A DNA stretch of 8,054 nucleotides. Source: Actinomycetes bacterium (lineage in GTDB: Bacteria; Actinomycetota; Thermoleophilia; BMS3ABIN01). The notes beneath the pieces were generated by a model. The model saw only the letters and a list, made by a program, of their open reading frames with translations. It was not told the origin of the DNA and made no database searches. Each line of letters begins with the position of its first letter. Position 1 is the stretch's first letter. The stretch spans positions 1-8,054 of the forward strand of contig JAJYLK010000040.1 in assembly GCA_021787775.1 (NCBI GenBank). The letters are read 5' to 3'. Made by a program: the position numbers and the translations under genes. This document shows, piece by piece, positions 1 to 5,888 of this stretch.

Positions 1-1
1 G

Positions 2-115
2 TGTCCAGAAAACCTGGACCATCTCAGGTTCGTGTAGAAATCCTTGCCATAATTCTTCTAAAGGTAAATCAAAATTAGGCCGTGGGTGATCGCGCGCGGA
101 AGCCGCTTGACTCAA
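2..115 (-). CDS. Possible partial hypothetical protein at left edge
   Basis: On the minus strand an open frame enters from an in-frame TAG near position 233 and runs off the left edge. The only reasonable start I see is TTG at 115-113, with AGGA about 11 bases upstream. It would encode at least 38 residues, including PNFDLPLEELWQGFLHEPEM, which looks like soluble amphipathic protein. I do not recognise the family. Its codons (TTT, GAT, TTA, GAA, CTA) are AT-rich at third positions, unlike the other genes here, so it is either foreign DNA or not coding. A competing plus-strand frame is open from base 1 to a TAG at 76-78 and looks less protein-like. Confidence is low because the window cuts the gene. 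Confidence 0.22.
   Translation of the reverse strand, partial: MSQAASARDHPRPNFDLPLEELWQGFLHEPEMVQVFWT
3..19. repeat. Inverted repeat GTCCAG/CTGGAC at left edge
   Basis: GTCCAG (3-8) and CTGGAC (14-19) form a perfect 6-bp stem around a 5-base loop. No T-tract follows on either strand, so it is not a convincing intrinsic terminator. It lies inside the AT-rich edge fragment and may be chance. Confidence 0.3.
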
Positions 116-275
116 GTTTCGGGGGTTCCTGTCAGGATGAGGAACACTTTCGCGGATGACACCTAGCTGCTGACCGGACGCTATCTTACCACAGGAAACG
201 GAGTTTATCCACCGGTTCCGGTGCGGCCGCTAACCATCTGCCGCGATGGAAAATTTACAGCCTGCTTACAAGTTC
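116..275. other. Intergenic stretch with small dyads, no gene
   Basis: I see no credible gene here. Two symmetric elements stand out. TCCTG-T-CAGGA (127-137) sits inside a wider TTCCT/AGGAA pair (126-130 and 139-143). CACCGG-TT-CCGGTG (210-223) is a 14-base dyad directly after a TTATCCAC octamer (204-211) that resembles one DnaA box. Either could be an operator for the amidase promoter downstream or for a leftward gene. There is no cluster of DnaA boxes, so this is not an origin. Confidence 0.3.
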
Positions 276-304
276 CTTACAGCGGCGGGTTAGATTCATA
301 AAAT
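276..304 (+). promoter_or_regulatory. Candidate sigma-70 promoter of the amidase gene
   Basis: CTTACA (276-281, 4 of 6 to TTGACA) and TAAAAT (299-304, 5 of 6 to TATAAT) are separated by exactly 17 bases. The start of transcription would fall near 311, giving a leader of about 60 bases before the amidase start. The orientation and position suit the downstream gene. This is a pattern match only. Confidence 0.5.
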
Positions 305-353
305 CGGAATATCGGGATTGGCCTGCCGGCCCCCGGGGATGAAGGATCGCCAT

Positions 354-383
354 ATGAGTAACGGGCGGGTTGAAAATGCATAA
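354..383 (+). CDS. Candidate nine-codon leader ORF overlapping the amidase start
   Basis: ATG at 354 follows GAAGGA (341-346) with an ideal 7-base spacing and encodes MSNGRVENA before TAA at 381-383. This is the best ribosome binding site in the region, yet it serves this tiny frame and not the amidase, whose TTG (370) and ATG (376) have only a weak GGGCGGG upstream. The stop overlaps the amidase start, an arrangement typical of translational coupling by termination and reinitiation. Alternatives are a chance ORF, or a one-base sequence error hiding a longer amidase N-terminus. Confidence 0.3.
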   Translation: MSNGRVENA

Positions 384-1179
384 AACCAGTTTTGCGGTCC
401 GGAATCATCCCTCCAGCAAAAGACCCGCCCACAGCGGGAAAAAGCGCGCCTCTGCCCAAAGCAGAAAGTATGCGAAACGAAGAAGGCGGCTCGCCGGCGT
501 CCTGGCTCTGGCCATCGGCGCTTTTTTGCTTTTCAGGCTGGGCGTCCCGTTTGCGGGCGGCGCCAGGAATCAACCGCCGAAAAAGTATCTGGGATCGGTC
601 TGCCTCGACCCGGGACATGGCGGCACCGATATCGGCGCCAGCAATCAGAACATTCTGGAGCGCGATATCAACCTCGATGTGTCCCTGCGGGTCCAGAATA
701 TCCTGCAAGCGGCCGGATACAAGGTCTACTTGACGCGCACCACCAACGACAGTTATCTCACGAATGAAGACCGTGTCAATTATTGCAACAGCACGGATGC
801 GAGCTTGCTGGTGGCGATCCATCAGAATTATTTTGATGACGGCTCTACCGACTACACCATGGCGCTTTACTATACGCCGAACTCAAGAGGTCTTGCCGCC
901 AGCCTGGCGAACTCAACGGCTGCCAGCCTGAGGACGAGCAACAACGGGATCGGCAGCTTCGACGATGGCGAGCTGATGCGCGCCACGATGCCCGCGGCCC
1001 TGATTGAAGGTCTGTTTATCAGCAGCGACCGTGAGTATATGTTGATCACCCAGGATGGTTCGACCAGGCTGGCCGCCGAAGCCACTGGCATCGCCCGGGG
1101 AGTCGAGAACTACTTCAAATACCCGGATCAGCAGCCAACCCAGGACACGATTCTGAATCAGGCCAGCACTTCAGAGTGA
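376..1179 (+). CDS. N-acetylmuramoyl-L-alanine amidase, membrane-anchored (Amidase_3)
   Basis: This zinc amidase would cleave the bond between N-acetylmuramic acid and L-alanine in peptidoglycan. Counted from ATG 376 (267 residues), a very basic N-terminus ending in KRRRR (about 35-38) precedes one hydrophobic segment (39-58), suggesting a signal anchor with the catalytic domain outside. The Amidase_3 domain spans about 71-248. It shows the zinc and catalytic residues in family order: His81 in LDPGHGG, Glu95 in LERDINL, His149 in VAIHQN and Glu211 in LIEGLFISSD. No SPOR, LysM or SH3 binding domain is visible; the last 20 residues are a polar tail. TTG at 370 is an alternative start adding two residues; a TGA at 355-357 blocks anything longer. 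It is monocistronic and convergent with the marP-like gene. The usual third motif, SIHAN, reads AIHQN here, a mild variation. Confidence 0.93.
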   Translation: MHKTSFAVRNHPSSKRPAHSGKKRASAQSRKYAKRRRRLAGVLALAIGAFLLFRLGVPFAGGARNQPPKKYLGSVCLDPGHGGTDIGASNQNILERDINLDVSLRVQNILQAAGYKVYLTRTTNDSYLTNEDRVNYCNSTDASLLVAIHQNYFDDGSTDYTMALYYTPNSRGLAASLANSTAASLRTSNNGIGSFDDGELMRATMPAALIEGLFISSDREYMLITQDGSTRLAAEATGIARGVENYFKYPDQQPTQDTILNQASTSE

Positions 1180-1206
1180 CGGCCGGGCAGGGCGCCCGAA
1201 CGGCCG
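1180..1206 (+). terminator. Hairpin just after the amidase stop, no T-tract
   Basis: CGGCCG (1180-1185) pairs with CGGCCG (1201-1206), with an inner GGGC/GCCC pair (1185-1188 and 1194-1197, overlapping the outer arm by one base). A second small stem, GCCTC/GAGGC (1207-1211 and 1217-1221), follows. No T-run follows either, so intrinsic termination is unproven; the hairpin may act bidirectionally between the two convergent genes. The rest of 1207-1318 holds nothing else I can support. Confidence 0.3.
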
Positions 1207-1318
1207 GCCTCCTTGCGAGGCAAGCATGGGGCTGTTCTGATTCAGGGTGATAAAAGATGCGCCGGCCTCAAACAGGACTTTTCCGCCAGCTTGCCCGGTA
1301 CGATATCCTCGCTCATCA

Positions 1319-2488
1319 CTATTCCGCCGCGCAGCTGCCGGTGCTGACGGCGGAGTTGTTCAGGGCGGCCTGCCGGATCAATGGCTGGACTTGATCGATC
1401 GTAAGGGCGTAGCCGACATTCTCCTGGCTGAGGGACCGGGCAAAAACGATTCCGGCCACGGCGCCGTCGGGTGCGAGCAGCGGCCCGCCTGAATTGCCGG
1501 GCTGCACGTTTGCCTGCACTTCGTAGATGCTGCGGGAAACAAGCCCTTGATTGTAGATGTTGCGCCCCACGGCCGTGACATGGTCGATGATCACGCCGTT
1601 GCCGGCCACGAGCGGGCCGCCACCAGGATATCCGAGTACGGCGGCGGCGTCGTTATCCGGCAGCATCTTGCTGTCCATTGTCAGGGGTGGGTCCTGCAGG
1701 CTGGCGCCGACCCTCAGGACGGCGACGTCCATGTCGGGATCGAACCAGATGGGCGTCGCCCGGTAAGTACCGGAGCCATCCATGACTTCGGGCCTGGCGA
1801 TGCCGGCGACCACGTGCGCGTTGGTGACCACGATGCCGCGCGCCGCCACGAAGCCCGATCCGGTGACAGTGCCGCCGCAACCCTCGCCTCGCACTTTCAC
1901 CACCGAGGCTTCGTCATTTATGACTGCCTGGTTATTGACAGAATTGTTGGGCGCCACCGTCGTGTGCTGTGGCTCCAGCTGAAGAAACACGTTGGGAAAG
2001 CCATTGGGGCTGATGATCTTTTCCAGCTGCGCCAGGAGGTCTGGCGGCGCCGGCATGATCGCGTCCAGCTTCTGCACTATCAGGGATTTCCGAACCTCAC
2101 GGCCGATGTTAAAACTGCGGATGTTGACAAGCGCGGATGCGGCCAGCCAGACTACCGCCAGCGCAAAGACCACTGCCAGGGCCGCTCCCAGCGCCTCATC
2201 CAGTCCATGCAGATGCAGCCGCCGGGCGAGCAGGTTCAGCCGCAGGCCGGCCAGTTCCCCCAGAAAACCAAGCAGCATCGCCAGCCCCAGTTCCACGAAA
2301 AGCACGATGAACAGTTTGGTGGGCGGGCTGGAGGAAAGCGGCGCGATCCGGCTGGCCGCCCAGGAGCCGAGCAGCAGTCCGGCGACGAAGCCGGTGGATG
2401 AGAGCAGCAGCTGCATGAGGCCGGTCCTGACGCCGCGGACGACCGCAGAGACCAGAAAGACGATGATTATGAGGTCGACAAAATCCAT
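1319..2488 (-). CDS. MarP-like membrane serine protease (CvpA + trypsin-like)
   Basis: The 389 residues match the layout of mycobacterial MarP (Rv3671c, about 397 residues), a membrane-anchored protease needed for acid and oxidative stress resistance. Four hydrophobic segments (about 4-24, 26-45, 58-78, 98-122) form the CvpA-like part. A linker leads to a chymotrypsin-fold domain from about 195. The catalytic triad is visible: His225 in TNAHVV, Asp254 in DMDVAVLRV and Ser333 in QPGNSGGP. There are exactly two cysteines, Cys204 before the catalytic domain and Cys386 near the C-terminus. They sit where MarP has its redox-sensitive Cys214-Cys395 disulfide. ATG 2488 is chosen because the first membrane helix starts at once. 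No good Shine-Dalgarno sequence is adjacent; a hairpin lies just upstream. The gene ends with TAG, tail to tail with the amidase gene. Confidence 0.93.
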   Translation of the reverse strand: MDFVDLIIIVFLVSAVVRGVRTGLMQLLLSSTGFVAGLLLGSWAASRIAPLSSSPPTKLFIVLFVELGLAMLLGFLGELAGLRLNLLARRLHLHGLDEALGAALAVVFALAVVWLAASALVNIRSFNIGREVRKSLIVQKLDAIMPAPPDLLAQLEKIISPNGFPNVFLQLEPQHTTVAPNNSVNNQAVINDEASVVKVRGEGCGGTVTGSGFVAARGIVVTNAHVVAGIARPEVMDGSGTYRATPIWFDPDMDVAVLRVGASLQDPPLTMDSKMLPDNDAAAVLGYPGGGPLVAGNGVIIDHVTAVGRNIYNQGLVSRSIYEVQANVQPGNSGGPLLAPDGAVAGIVFARSLSQENVGYALTIDQVQPLIRQAALNNSAVSTGSCAAE

Positions 2489-2494
2489 GGCGCA

Positions 2495-2513
2495 GGCAGG
2501 AAGTTATCCTGCC
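2495..2513 (-). repeat. Hairpin in the marP-like 5' leader
   Basis: GGCAGGA (2495-2501) and TCCTGCC (2507-2513) form a perfect 7-bp stem with a 5-base loop, ending six bases before the ATG. With the proposed promoter it would lie at the very 5' end of the transcript and enclose the only AGGA. It may stabilise the mRNA, mask translation, or be a DNA operator. Confidence 0.45.
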
Positions 2514-2520
2514 AGAAGAT

Positions 2521-2526
2521 ATCATA
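2521..2526 (-). promoter_or_regulatory. Candidate -10 box for the marP-like gene
   Basis: On the minus strand TATGAT (5 of 6 to consensus) lies 32 bases before the ATG and just past the terminator of the preceding gene. No good -35 element is visible at 16-18 bases; the best, ATTTTC or TTTTCT, overlaps the T-tract of the terminator. Transcription would begin near 2514. Confidence 0.35.
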
Positions 2527-2544
2527 CCTGCAATCACGGGGCAG

Positions 2545-2578
2545 AAAATAGCGAGGCCGCCCGTCCCGGCGGCCTCGC
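2545..2578 (-). terminator. Strong intrinsic terminator after the LPxTG gene
   Basis: A perfect 11-bp GC-rich stem, GCGAGGCCGCC (2551-2561) with GGCGGCCTCGC (2568-2578), has a 6-base loop. On the minus strand it is followed at once by TATTTTCTGC, a T-rich tract. It lies about 40 bases beyond the LPxTG gene stop and separates that gene from the marP-like gene. The plus strand has no T-run after the stem, so termination should be one-directional. Confidence 0.88.
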
Positions 2579-2619
2579 ATTGAAACTGGCATTATTCGGT
2601 TGAAGTTCCCGCTGCCTCC

Positions 2620-3156
2620 TTACTTGCGCAGCATGATGGCGCCGCCGACTCCCAGACCTGATACAACCAGAATGCCCGTCAGCAGCCACAGGCCGGAGAA
2701 GGGCAGCGCCAATCCTGTATTCGGCAGGCTGGCATTGCAGCTGAGCACGCTCAGCGCCTGCGAAACACCCATATTGCCGCCTCCCTCGCGTCCGGTGATG
2801 CCGTAGTTTCCCGGTGTCACGGTCAGCGTCGCGCCGGTCTGGTCGTCCACCAGCGTATGGGGGATCGTGGTGGTCAGCGACCAGTTGCCGTTGGCATCGC
2901 TGACCGGCGTTCCCAGAAGCCCGTAGAAGCCGGCTGCCTCCAGATGGACGAAAACGGTGGCGCCGGCCGAAAAGACGCCGCTGCCGCTGATCGTAATGGT
3001 GTTGCCGATGCAAACGGAACTGGCGGAAGCGGTGATAGTGGCGCTGCCGCCATAGGCGTTCTGCCCGACCGTCTGTCCGTTGCCAAGCGCGACCACCAGC
3101 GTGCTCGCCGCGATGATCGCCAGCACCGAGACGATCAGCAGGTATTTCTTCTTCAT
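2620..3156 (-). CDS. Small LPxTG-anchored Ig-like surface protein
   Basis: ATG 3156 is preceded by GGAAGGAG (3161-3168) at four bases spacing, so the longer frame opening at 3204 is rejected. The 178-residue product begins with MKKK and a hydrophobic stretch (5-24), a signal peptide. The middle, about 37-140, is a single beta-rich domain containing VSDANGNWSLTTTIP, typical of bacterial Ig-like modules. Two cysteines, Cys49 and Cys140, frame this domain and could form a disulfide. The C-terminus has a full sorting signal: LPNTG (144-148), a hydrophobic segment (about 153-175) and a basic RK tail. A sortase would cleave between Thr and Gly and attach the protein to the cell wall. At this size it is probably a short surface stalk or adhesin component; ligand unknown. 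No sortase gene lies in the window. Confidence 0.85.
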   Translation of the reverse strand: MKKKYLLIVSVLAIIAASTLVVALGNGQTVGQNAYGGSATITASASSVCIGNTITISGSGVFSAGATVFVHLEAAGFYGLLGTPVSDANGNWSLTTTIPHTLVDDQTGATLTVTPGNYGITGREGGGNMGVSQALSVLSCNASLPNTGLALPFSGLWLLTGILVVSGLGVGGAIMLRK

Positions 3157-3213
3157 CAAACTCCTTCCGTAGGCTTTGCCGCCCGCCCCCAGGAAACCGC
3201 GCAAGCCGCAACA

Positions 3214-3226
3214 CGGTCTGTGACCG
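3214..3226. repeat. Dyad CGGTC-TGT-GACCG upstream of the LPxTG gene
   Basis: A 13-base perfect dyad with 5-bp arms lies about 60 bases upstream of the LPxTG start, in the spacer shared with the divergent MBL gene. It could be an operator or a 5'-leader hairpin. I found no confident promoter for the LPxTG gene; TATTAT and TATAAC boxes on the minus strand lack matching -35 elements. Confidence 0.25.
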
Positions 3227-3310
3227 GACGAAGAACATCACGATAATATTCTTTGTCATCAAATAAATTCCTGTTATATCCGCGGCCCTGGAATTGATGC
3301 CGAAAGCGAG

Positions 3311-3342
3311 TTGACCGTGCTCGAGGCGCGAGGGCATATAAT
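3311..3342 (+). promoter_or_regulatory. Candidate promoter of the MBL-fold gene
   Basis: TTGACC (3311-3316) and a perfect TATAAT (3337-3342) are present with a 20-base spacer, longer than the ideal 17. Using CATATA (3335-3340) gives 18. Transcription would start near 3349, leaving a leader of about 70 bases that contains a 14-base palindrome. Confidence 0.45.
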
Positions 3343-3368
3343 GGTGAACTGTTTCCCGGTTCGGCTTT

Positions 3369-3382
3369 CCATCGGCCGATGG
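3369..3382. repeat. 14-base palindrome CCATCGGCCGATGG in the MBL gene leader
   Basis: This perfect palindrome has no spacer. It lies about 20 bases downstream of the proposed transcription start, a place where a repressor could block transcription. As RNA it would fold only as a tight hairpin. No regulator can be named. Confidence 0.35.
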
Positions 3383-3418
3383 CTGGAATCCGTCCGTCAA
3401 CCTCAGGAGGAGGTCGCG

Positions 3419-4002
3419 ATGCACGTAGCTGATGGTGTGGAAATGCTGGAGATCTCGACAAATGTCATGGGCCGGCCGGATACGGTCAACCCTGTGCTGA
3501 TCTTTGATGAGCGGGACGCAATCCTGGTGGATGCCGGTTTCCCCGGCCAGGCGCCGGCCATCGTCGCGGCGATCGAAAGCGCTGGCGTACCGCTCGAACG
3601 GCTGGGCAACGTGATCATCACCCATCAGGACATCGATCATATCGGCAGCCTGGCGGACGTCGTCGCCGCGGTCCCCGGACCGGTGCAGGTGATGGCCAGC
3701 GCTGTGGAAAAGCCGTACATCCAGGGTGAAAAGCCGCTGATAAAGTTGACTCCCGAGCTGATGGCGCGGCTGGAATCAATGATGCCGCCGGACATGGCCG
3801 AGGCGCGCCGCGAGGCACTTAAGGCGGTCTTTGAAAATCCTCCCAGAGCCAGGGTGGACCGGTCGTTGTGCGACGGCGAGAGGATAAGGTGCTGCGGCGC
3901 CTGACCGATTATGACGTCGAACAGGTCATCTGCTATCATGGCGGCCTCTACAGGGACGGTGCCGCCGGCCGCATCGCCGCACTGGCGGCGGCGCAGGCGT
4001 GA
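3419..4002 (+). pseudogene. Metallo-beta-lactamase-fold hydrolase, internally deleted and frameshifted
   Basis: ATG 3419 follows AGGAGGAGG and opens a 161-residue frame ending at TGA 3904. Residues 1-154 are a normal MBL N-terminus: beta strands, LVDAGFPGQ, then the metal motif ITHQDIDHIGS (His69, Asp71, Asp73, His74). Right after DRSLCDGERI, where the family continues with an HTPGHTPGH-type strand and an AGDAL-type aspartate, these parts are missing. The +2 shifted frame instead reads VLRRLTDYDVEQVICYHGGL and on to TGA at 4000-4002, which is the family's usual C-terminal helix and CYHGG ligand. So roughly 50-60 codons, not a multiple of three bases, appear deleted around 3880-3892. Neither frame alone holds all metal ligands, so the gene is probably dead. 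Family lengths are about 210-230 residues. An assembly collapse is the main alternative. The missing length is estimated from memory of the family. Confidence 0.8.
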
Positions 4003-4013
4003 CAAACGTCACG
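3998..4013. promoter_or_regulatory. CRP/FNR-like operator upstream of the ABC exporter
   Basis: CGTGAC-AAAC-GTCACG is a perfect dyad and reads as GTGA-N6-TCAC, the core of CRP-family sites. Its centre, about 4005.5, lies some 42 bases upstream of the start expected from the TATAAT box at 4036. That is the class II activator position and would explain the lack of a -35 element. It overlaps the TGA of the broken MBL gene. Confidence 0.4.
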
Positions 4014-4030
4014 GCGCCGCGCGCCGGGCG

Positions 4031-4041
4031 TGGTATATAAT
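4031..4041 (+). promoter_or_regulatory. Promoter -10 region of the ABC exporter operon
   Basis: TGGTATATAAT contains a perfect TATAAT (4036-4041) and, one register earlier, an extended -10 (TGG then TATATA). No -35-like hexamer is found at 16-18 bases, where the sequence is GC-rich. Transcription would begin near 4048, about 40 bases before the TTG start. Confidence 0.55.
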
Positions 4042-4087
4042 CTGTGCCTGCGGCGCTGGCCGCGCCGATGTAGCCAGAAAGGCAAGT

Positions 4088-5047
4088 TTGGATACACCCA
4101 TCATCGAGATCAAAGGTCTGAAGAAGACCTATTCGCTTGATTCCCACCGGCAGGTGGAAGCGGTGAAGGGGATAGATTTCTCCGTCAAGCAGGGAGAGAT
4201 CTTCGGGCTGCTGGGACCTAACGGCGCTGGCAAGACGACTACGATCGGCATGCTGACTACGCGGGTGAAGGTGACCGGCGGCGACGGCTTCATCAACAAG
4301 ATCAGCATCCGGGACGAGGTCGCCGTCAAGCGCCTGATCGCCGTCGTACCGCAGCAGAACAACCTCGACCGCAGCCTGACGGCCCGCGAGAACCTCATCT
4401 TCCACGCCAAGTATTTCAACGTTCCCAAGAGGGTGCGCGAGCAGAAGGCGGACGAGTTGCTGGAGATGATGGGCCTGAAGAACCGCCAGGACGATTACGT
4501 GCGCGCTTTTTCCGGCGGCATGGCGCAGCGCCTGATGATCGCGCGGGCGCTGATGCACGAACCCAAGATCCTCTTCCTCGACGAGGCTACCACCGGTCTG
4601 GATCCGCAGTCCCGGCGGCTGCTGTGGGACAAGGTCAGGGAGCTCAACGCGAACGGACAGACGATCTTCCTCACCACGCATTACATGGATGAAGCCGACG
4701 AGCTTTGCCATTGCATCGCCATCATGGACCACGGCCGGGTGCTGGCGATGGATACTCCGGAAAATCTGAAGAAGATGGTGCCGGGCGGCAACAGGATCGA
4801 GCTGGAGCTGACCGAGGCTTCCGACCGCCTGCTGGATGGCCTGGGCAGCCTCGTCGAGGGCAGCGAGGTCGGCCGGCGTGACGAACACGGGCGGGTAATC
4901 CTTTCCATCCGTGGCGACCAGACCCTGATCGCCGGCATCGTCCGGGTGGCGCAGGAGGCGCAGACTGACATCCTCGGCGTCCAGCTCCACCATGTCACCC
5001 TGGAAGACCTGTTCATCCATCTGACCGGCCGGAGGCTGAGGGACTGA
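4088..5047 (+). CDS. ABC exporter ATP-binding protein, DrrA/CcmA type
   Basis: This cytoplasmic ATPase would power the membrane protein encoded next. TTG 4088 is chosen because AGAAAGG (4076-4082) lies five bases upstream and the protein then begins, as the family does, with IIEIKGLKKTY. The 319 residues show Walker A GPNGAGKT (43-50), Q-loop near Gln89-Gln90, signature FSGGMAQR (141-148), Walker B ILFLDEAT (161-168), D-loop GLDP (170-173) and switch His198. The C-terminal 90 residues end in VTLEDLFIHLTGRRLRD, the typical tail of the daunorubicin-resistance (DrrA) branch. Substrate cannot be told from sequence; relatives export drugs, lipids or polysaccharides. The stop is one base from the permease start, so the two are one operon and translationally linked. 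The frame is open further upstream to 3911, but that part overlaps the MBL remnant and is not credible. Confidence 0.94.
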   Translation: MDTPIIEIKGLKKTYSLDSHRQVEAVKGIDFSVKQGEIFGLLGPNGAGKTTTIGMLTTRVKVTGGDGFINKISIRDEVAVKRLIAVVPQQNNLDRSLTARENLIFHAKYFNVPKRVREQKADELLEMMGLKNRQDDYVRAFSGGMAQRLMIARALMHEPKILFLDEATTGLDPQSRRLLWDKVRELNANGQTIFLTTHYMDEADELCHCIAIMDHGRVLAMDTPENLKKMVPGGNRIELELTEASDRLLDGLGSLVEGSEVGRRDEHGRVILSIRGDQTLIAGIVRVAQEAQTDILGVQLHHVTLEDLFIHLTGRRLRD

Positions 5048-5048
5048 A

Positions 5049-5813
5049 ATGAAGACTTTTCTTGCCCTGCTGCAGCGGGATGTCACCGTGCTGGTCCGCG
5101 ATCTGCCGGAGTTCGTCATGCGGATCGCCATGCAGCCGTTCCTGTTCGTCTTCGTCTTCGGCTATGTGCTGCCGGGCATCGGCCAGGTACAGTCGTCGTA
5201 TGCCAACCTGCTGCTGCCCGGCATCCTGGCGGCCTCGATGATGATGGCAGGGGTACAGGGAACGGCGATCCCGCTCTCGCAGGATTTCGGCGCCATCAAG
5301 GAGATAGAGGACCGGCTGATGGCGCCCATTCGCATCAGCATGGTCGTCCTGGAGAAGATCGTGATGGGGACGCTGCAGGCCTGGATTGCCGGCGGCCTGG
5401 TCTTCCCGATCGCCTGGCTGATCATGCGCAACAACCTGTCCATCCACGTGGCAAGCTACAGCGCCATGTTCCTGCTGCTGTTTCTCGTCGGCCTGGCCTC
5501 GGCCGCCACAGGGATAACACTGGGCACCAGCATCTCGCCGTTCAAGATCCCGCTGATGTTCGCGACCATCATCATCCCGATGATCTTCCTGGGGGCGACT
5601 TATTACCCGTGGCAGGCGCTGGAGAGTGTCAGCTGGCTGCAGAAACTGATCCTGATCAACCCGATGGTCTACGCGGCCGAAGGTTTCCGCAGCGTGCTGA
5701 CGCCACAGGTTCCCCATATCTCGCGCGGATATGCCATCCTCGGCCTGGTGGCCGCCATCGTCATCCTGAGCGGCGTCGGCCTGAGGGGCTTCATCAAGCG
5801 CGCTTACAGCTGA
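5049..5813 (+). CDS. ABC-2 type exporter permease, DrrB type
   Basis: The 254-residue integral membrane partner of the upstream ATPase. A cytoplasmic N-terminal amphipathic stretch with RDLPEFVMRIAMQP (17-30) leads into about six membrane segments: roughly 28-45, 54-72, 106-126, 138-160, 168-187 and 228-248. The loop QDFGAIKEIEDRLMAPI (78-94) after the second segment is the usual coupling region of ABC-2 permeases, and LINPMVYAAEGFR (202-214) is a family hallmark. ATG 5049 begins one base after the ATPase stop, with GAGGGA (5038-5043) as ribosome binding site inside the upstream gene. Length is normal for DrrB-like half-permeases. It likely pairs as two permeases and two ATPases. Confidence 0.93.
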   Translation: MKTFLALLQRDVTVLVRDLPEFVMRIAMQPFLFVFVFGYVLPGIGQVQSSYANLLLPGILAASMMMAGVQGTAIPLSQDFGAIKEIEDRLMAPIRISMVVLEKIVMGTLQAWIAGGLVFPIAWLIMRNNLSIHVASYSAMFLLLFLVGLASAATGITLGTSISPFKIPLMFATIIIPMIFLGATYYPWQALESVSWLQKLILINPMVYAAEGFRSVLTPQVPHISRGYAILGLVAAIVILSGVGLRGFIKRAYS

Positions 5814-5818
5814 GCAAT

Positions 5819-5850
5819 CCGGCCAGTTCTGCTGGTTGCGGCCGGTCTTT
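5819..5850 (+). terminator. Weak candidate terminator after the exporter operon
   Basis: CCGGCC (5819-5824) pairs with GGCCGG (5840-5845) across a 15-base loop and is followed by TCTTT. It sits six bases past the permease stop. The loop is long and the T-tract short, so efficiency is doubtful; an alternative stem CCAG/CTGG lies inside. Confidence 0.4.
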
Positions 5851-5888
5851 CGAAGGTGGAGGGGGGAAGCTCTCCAAAAGAGGTAGCG

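Noticed and set aside
204..212. TTATCCAC resembling a DnaA box
   Set aside because: Only one copy is present, with no cluster, A/T-rich unwinding region or dnaA/dnaN gene nearby, so it does not mark an origin.
1547..2401. Plus-strand open frame opposite the marP-like gene
   Set aside because: Antisense shadow of a protease with an intact catalytic triad; its composition is His, Arg and Gly rich with no domain signs.
3157..3204. N-terminal extension of the LPxTG protein
   Set aside because: The strong GGAAGGAG site and the MKKK-type signal peptide start fix the start at 3156; the extra residues would precede the signal peptide.
2534..3640. Long minus-strand open frame across the LPxTG gene and the divergent spacer
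   Set aside because: It overlaps the LPxTG gene in another frame, runs through its terminator and antisense to the MBL gene, and is low-complexity and rich in Arg and Gly.
3911..4087. N-terminal extension of the ABC ATPase up to 3911
   Set aside because: The extension is basic and low-complexity, overlaps the MBL remnant and the promoter, and TTG 4088 has a good ribosome site at the usual family start.
3926..5131. Long minus-strand open frame opposite the ABC ATPase gene
   Set aside because: It lies antisense to a clear ATPase with all motifs and shows no recognisable domain. In GC-rich DNA such frames arise from codon bias of the real gene.
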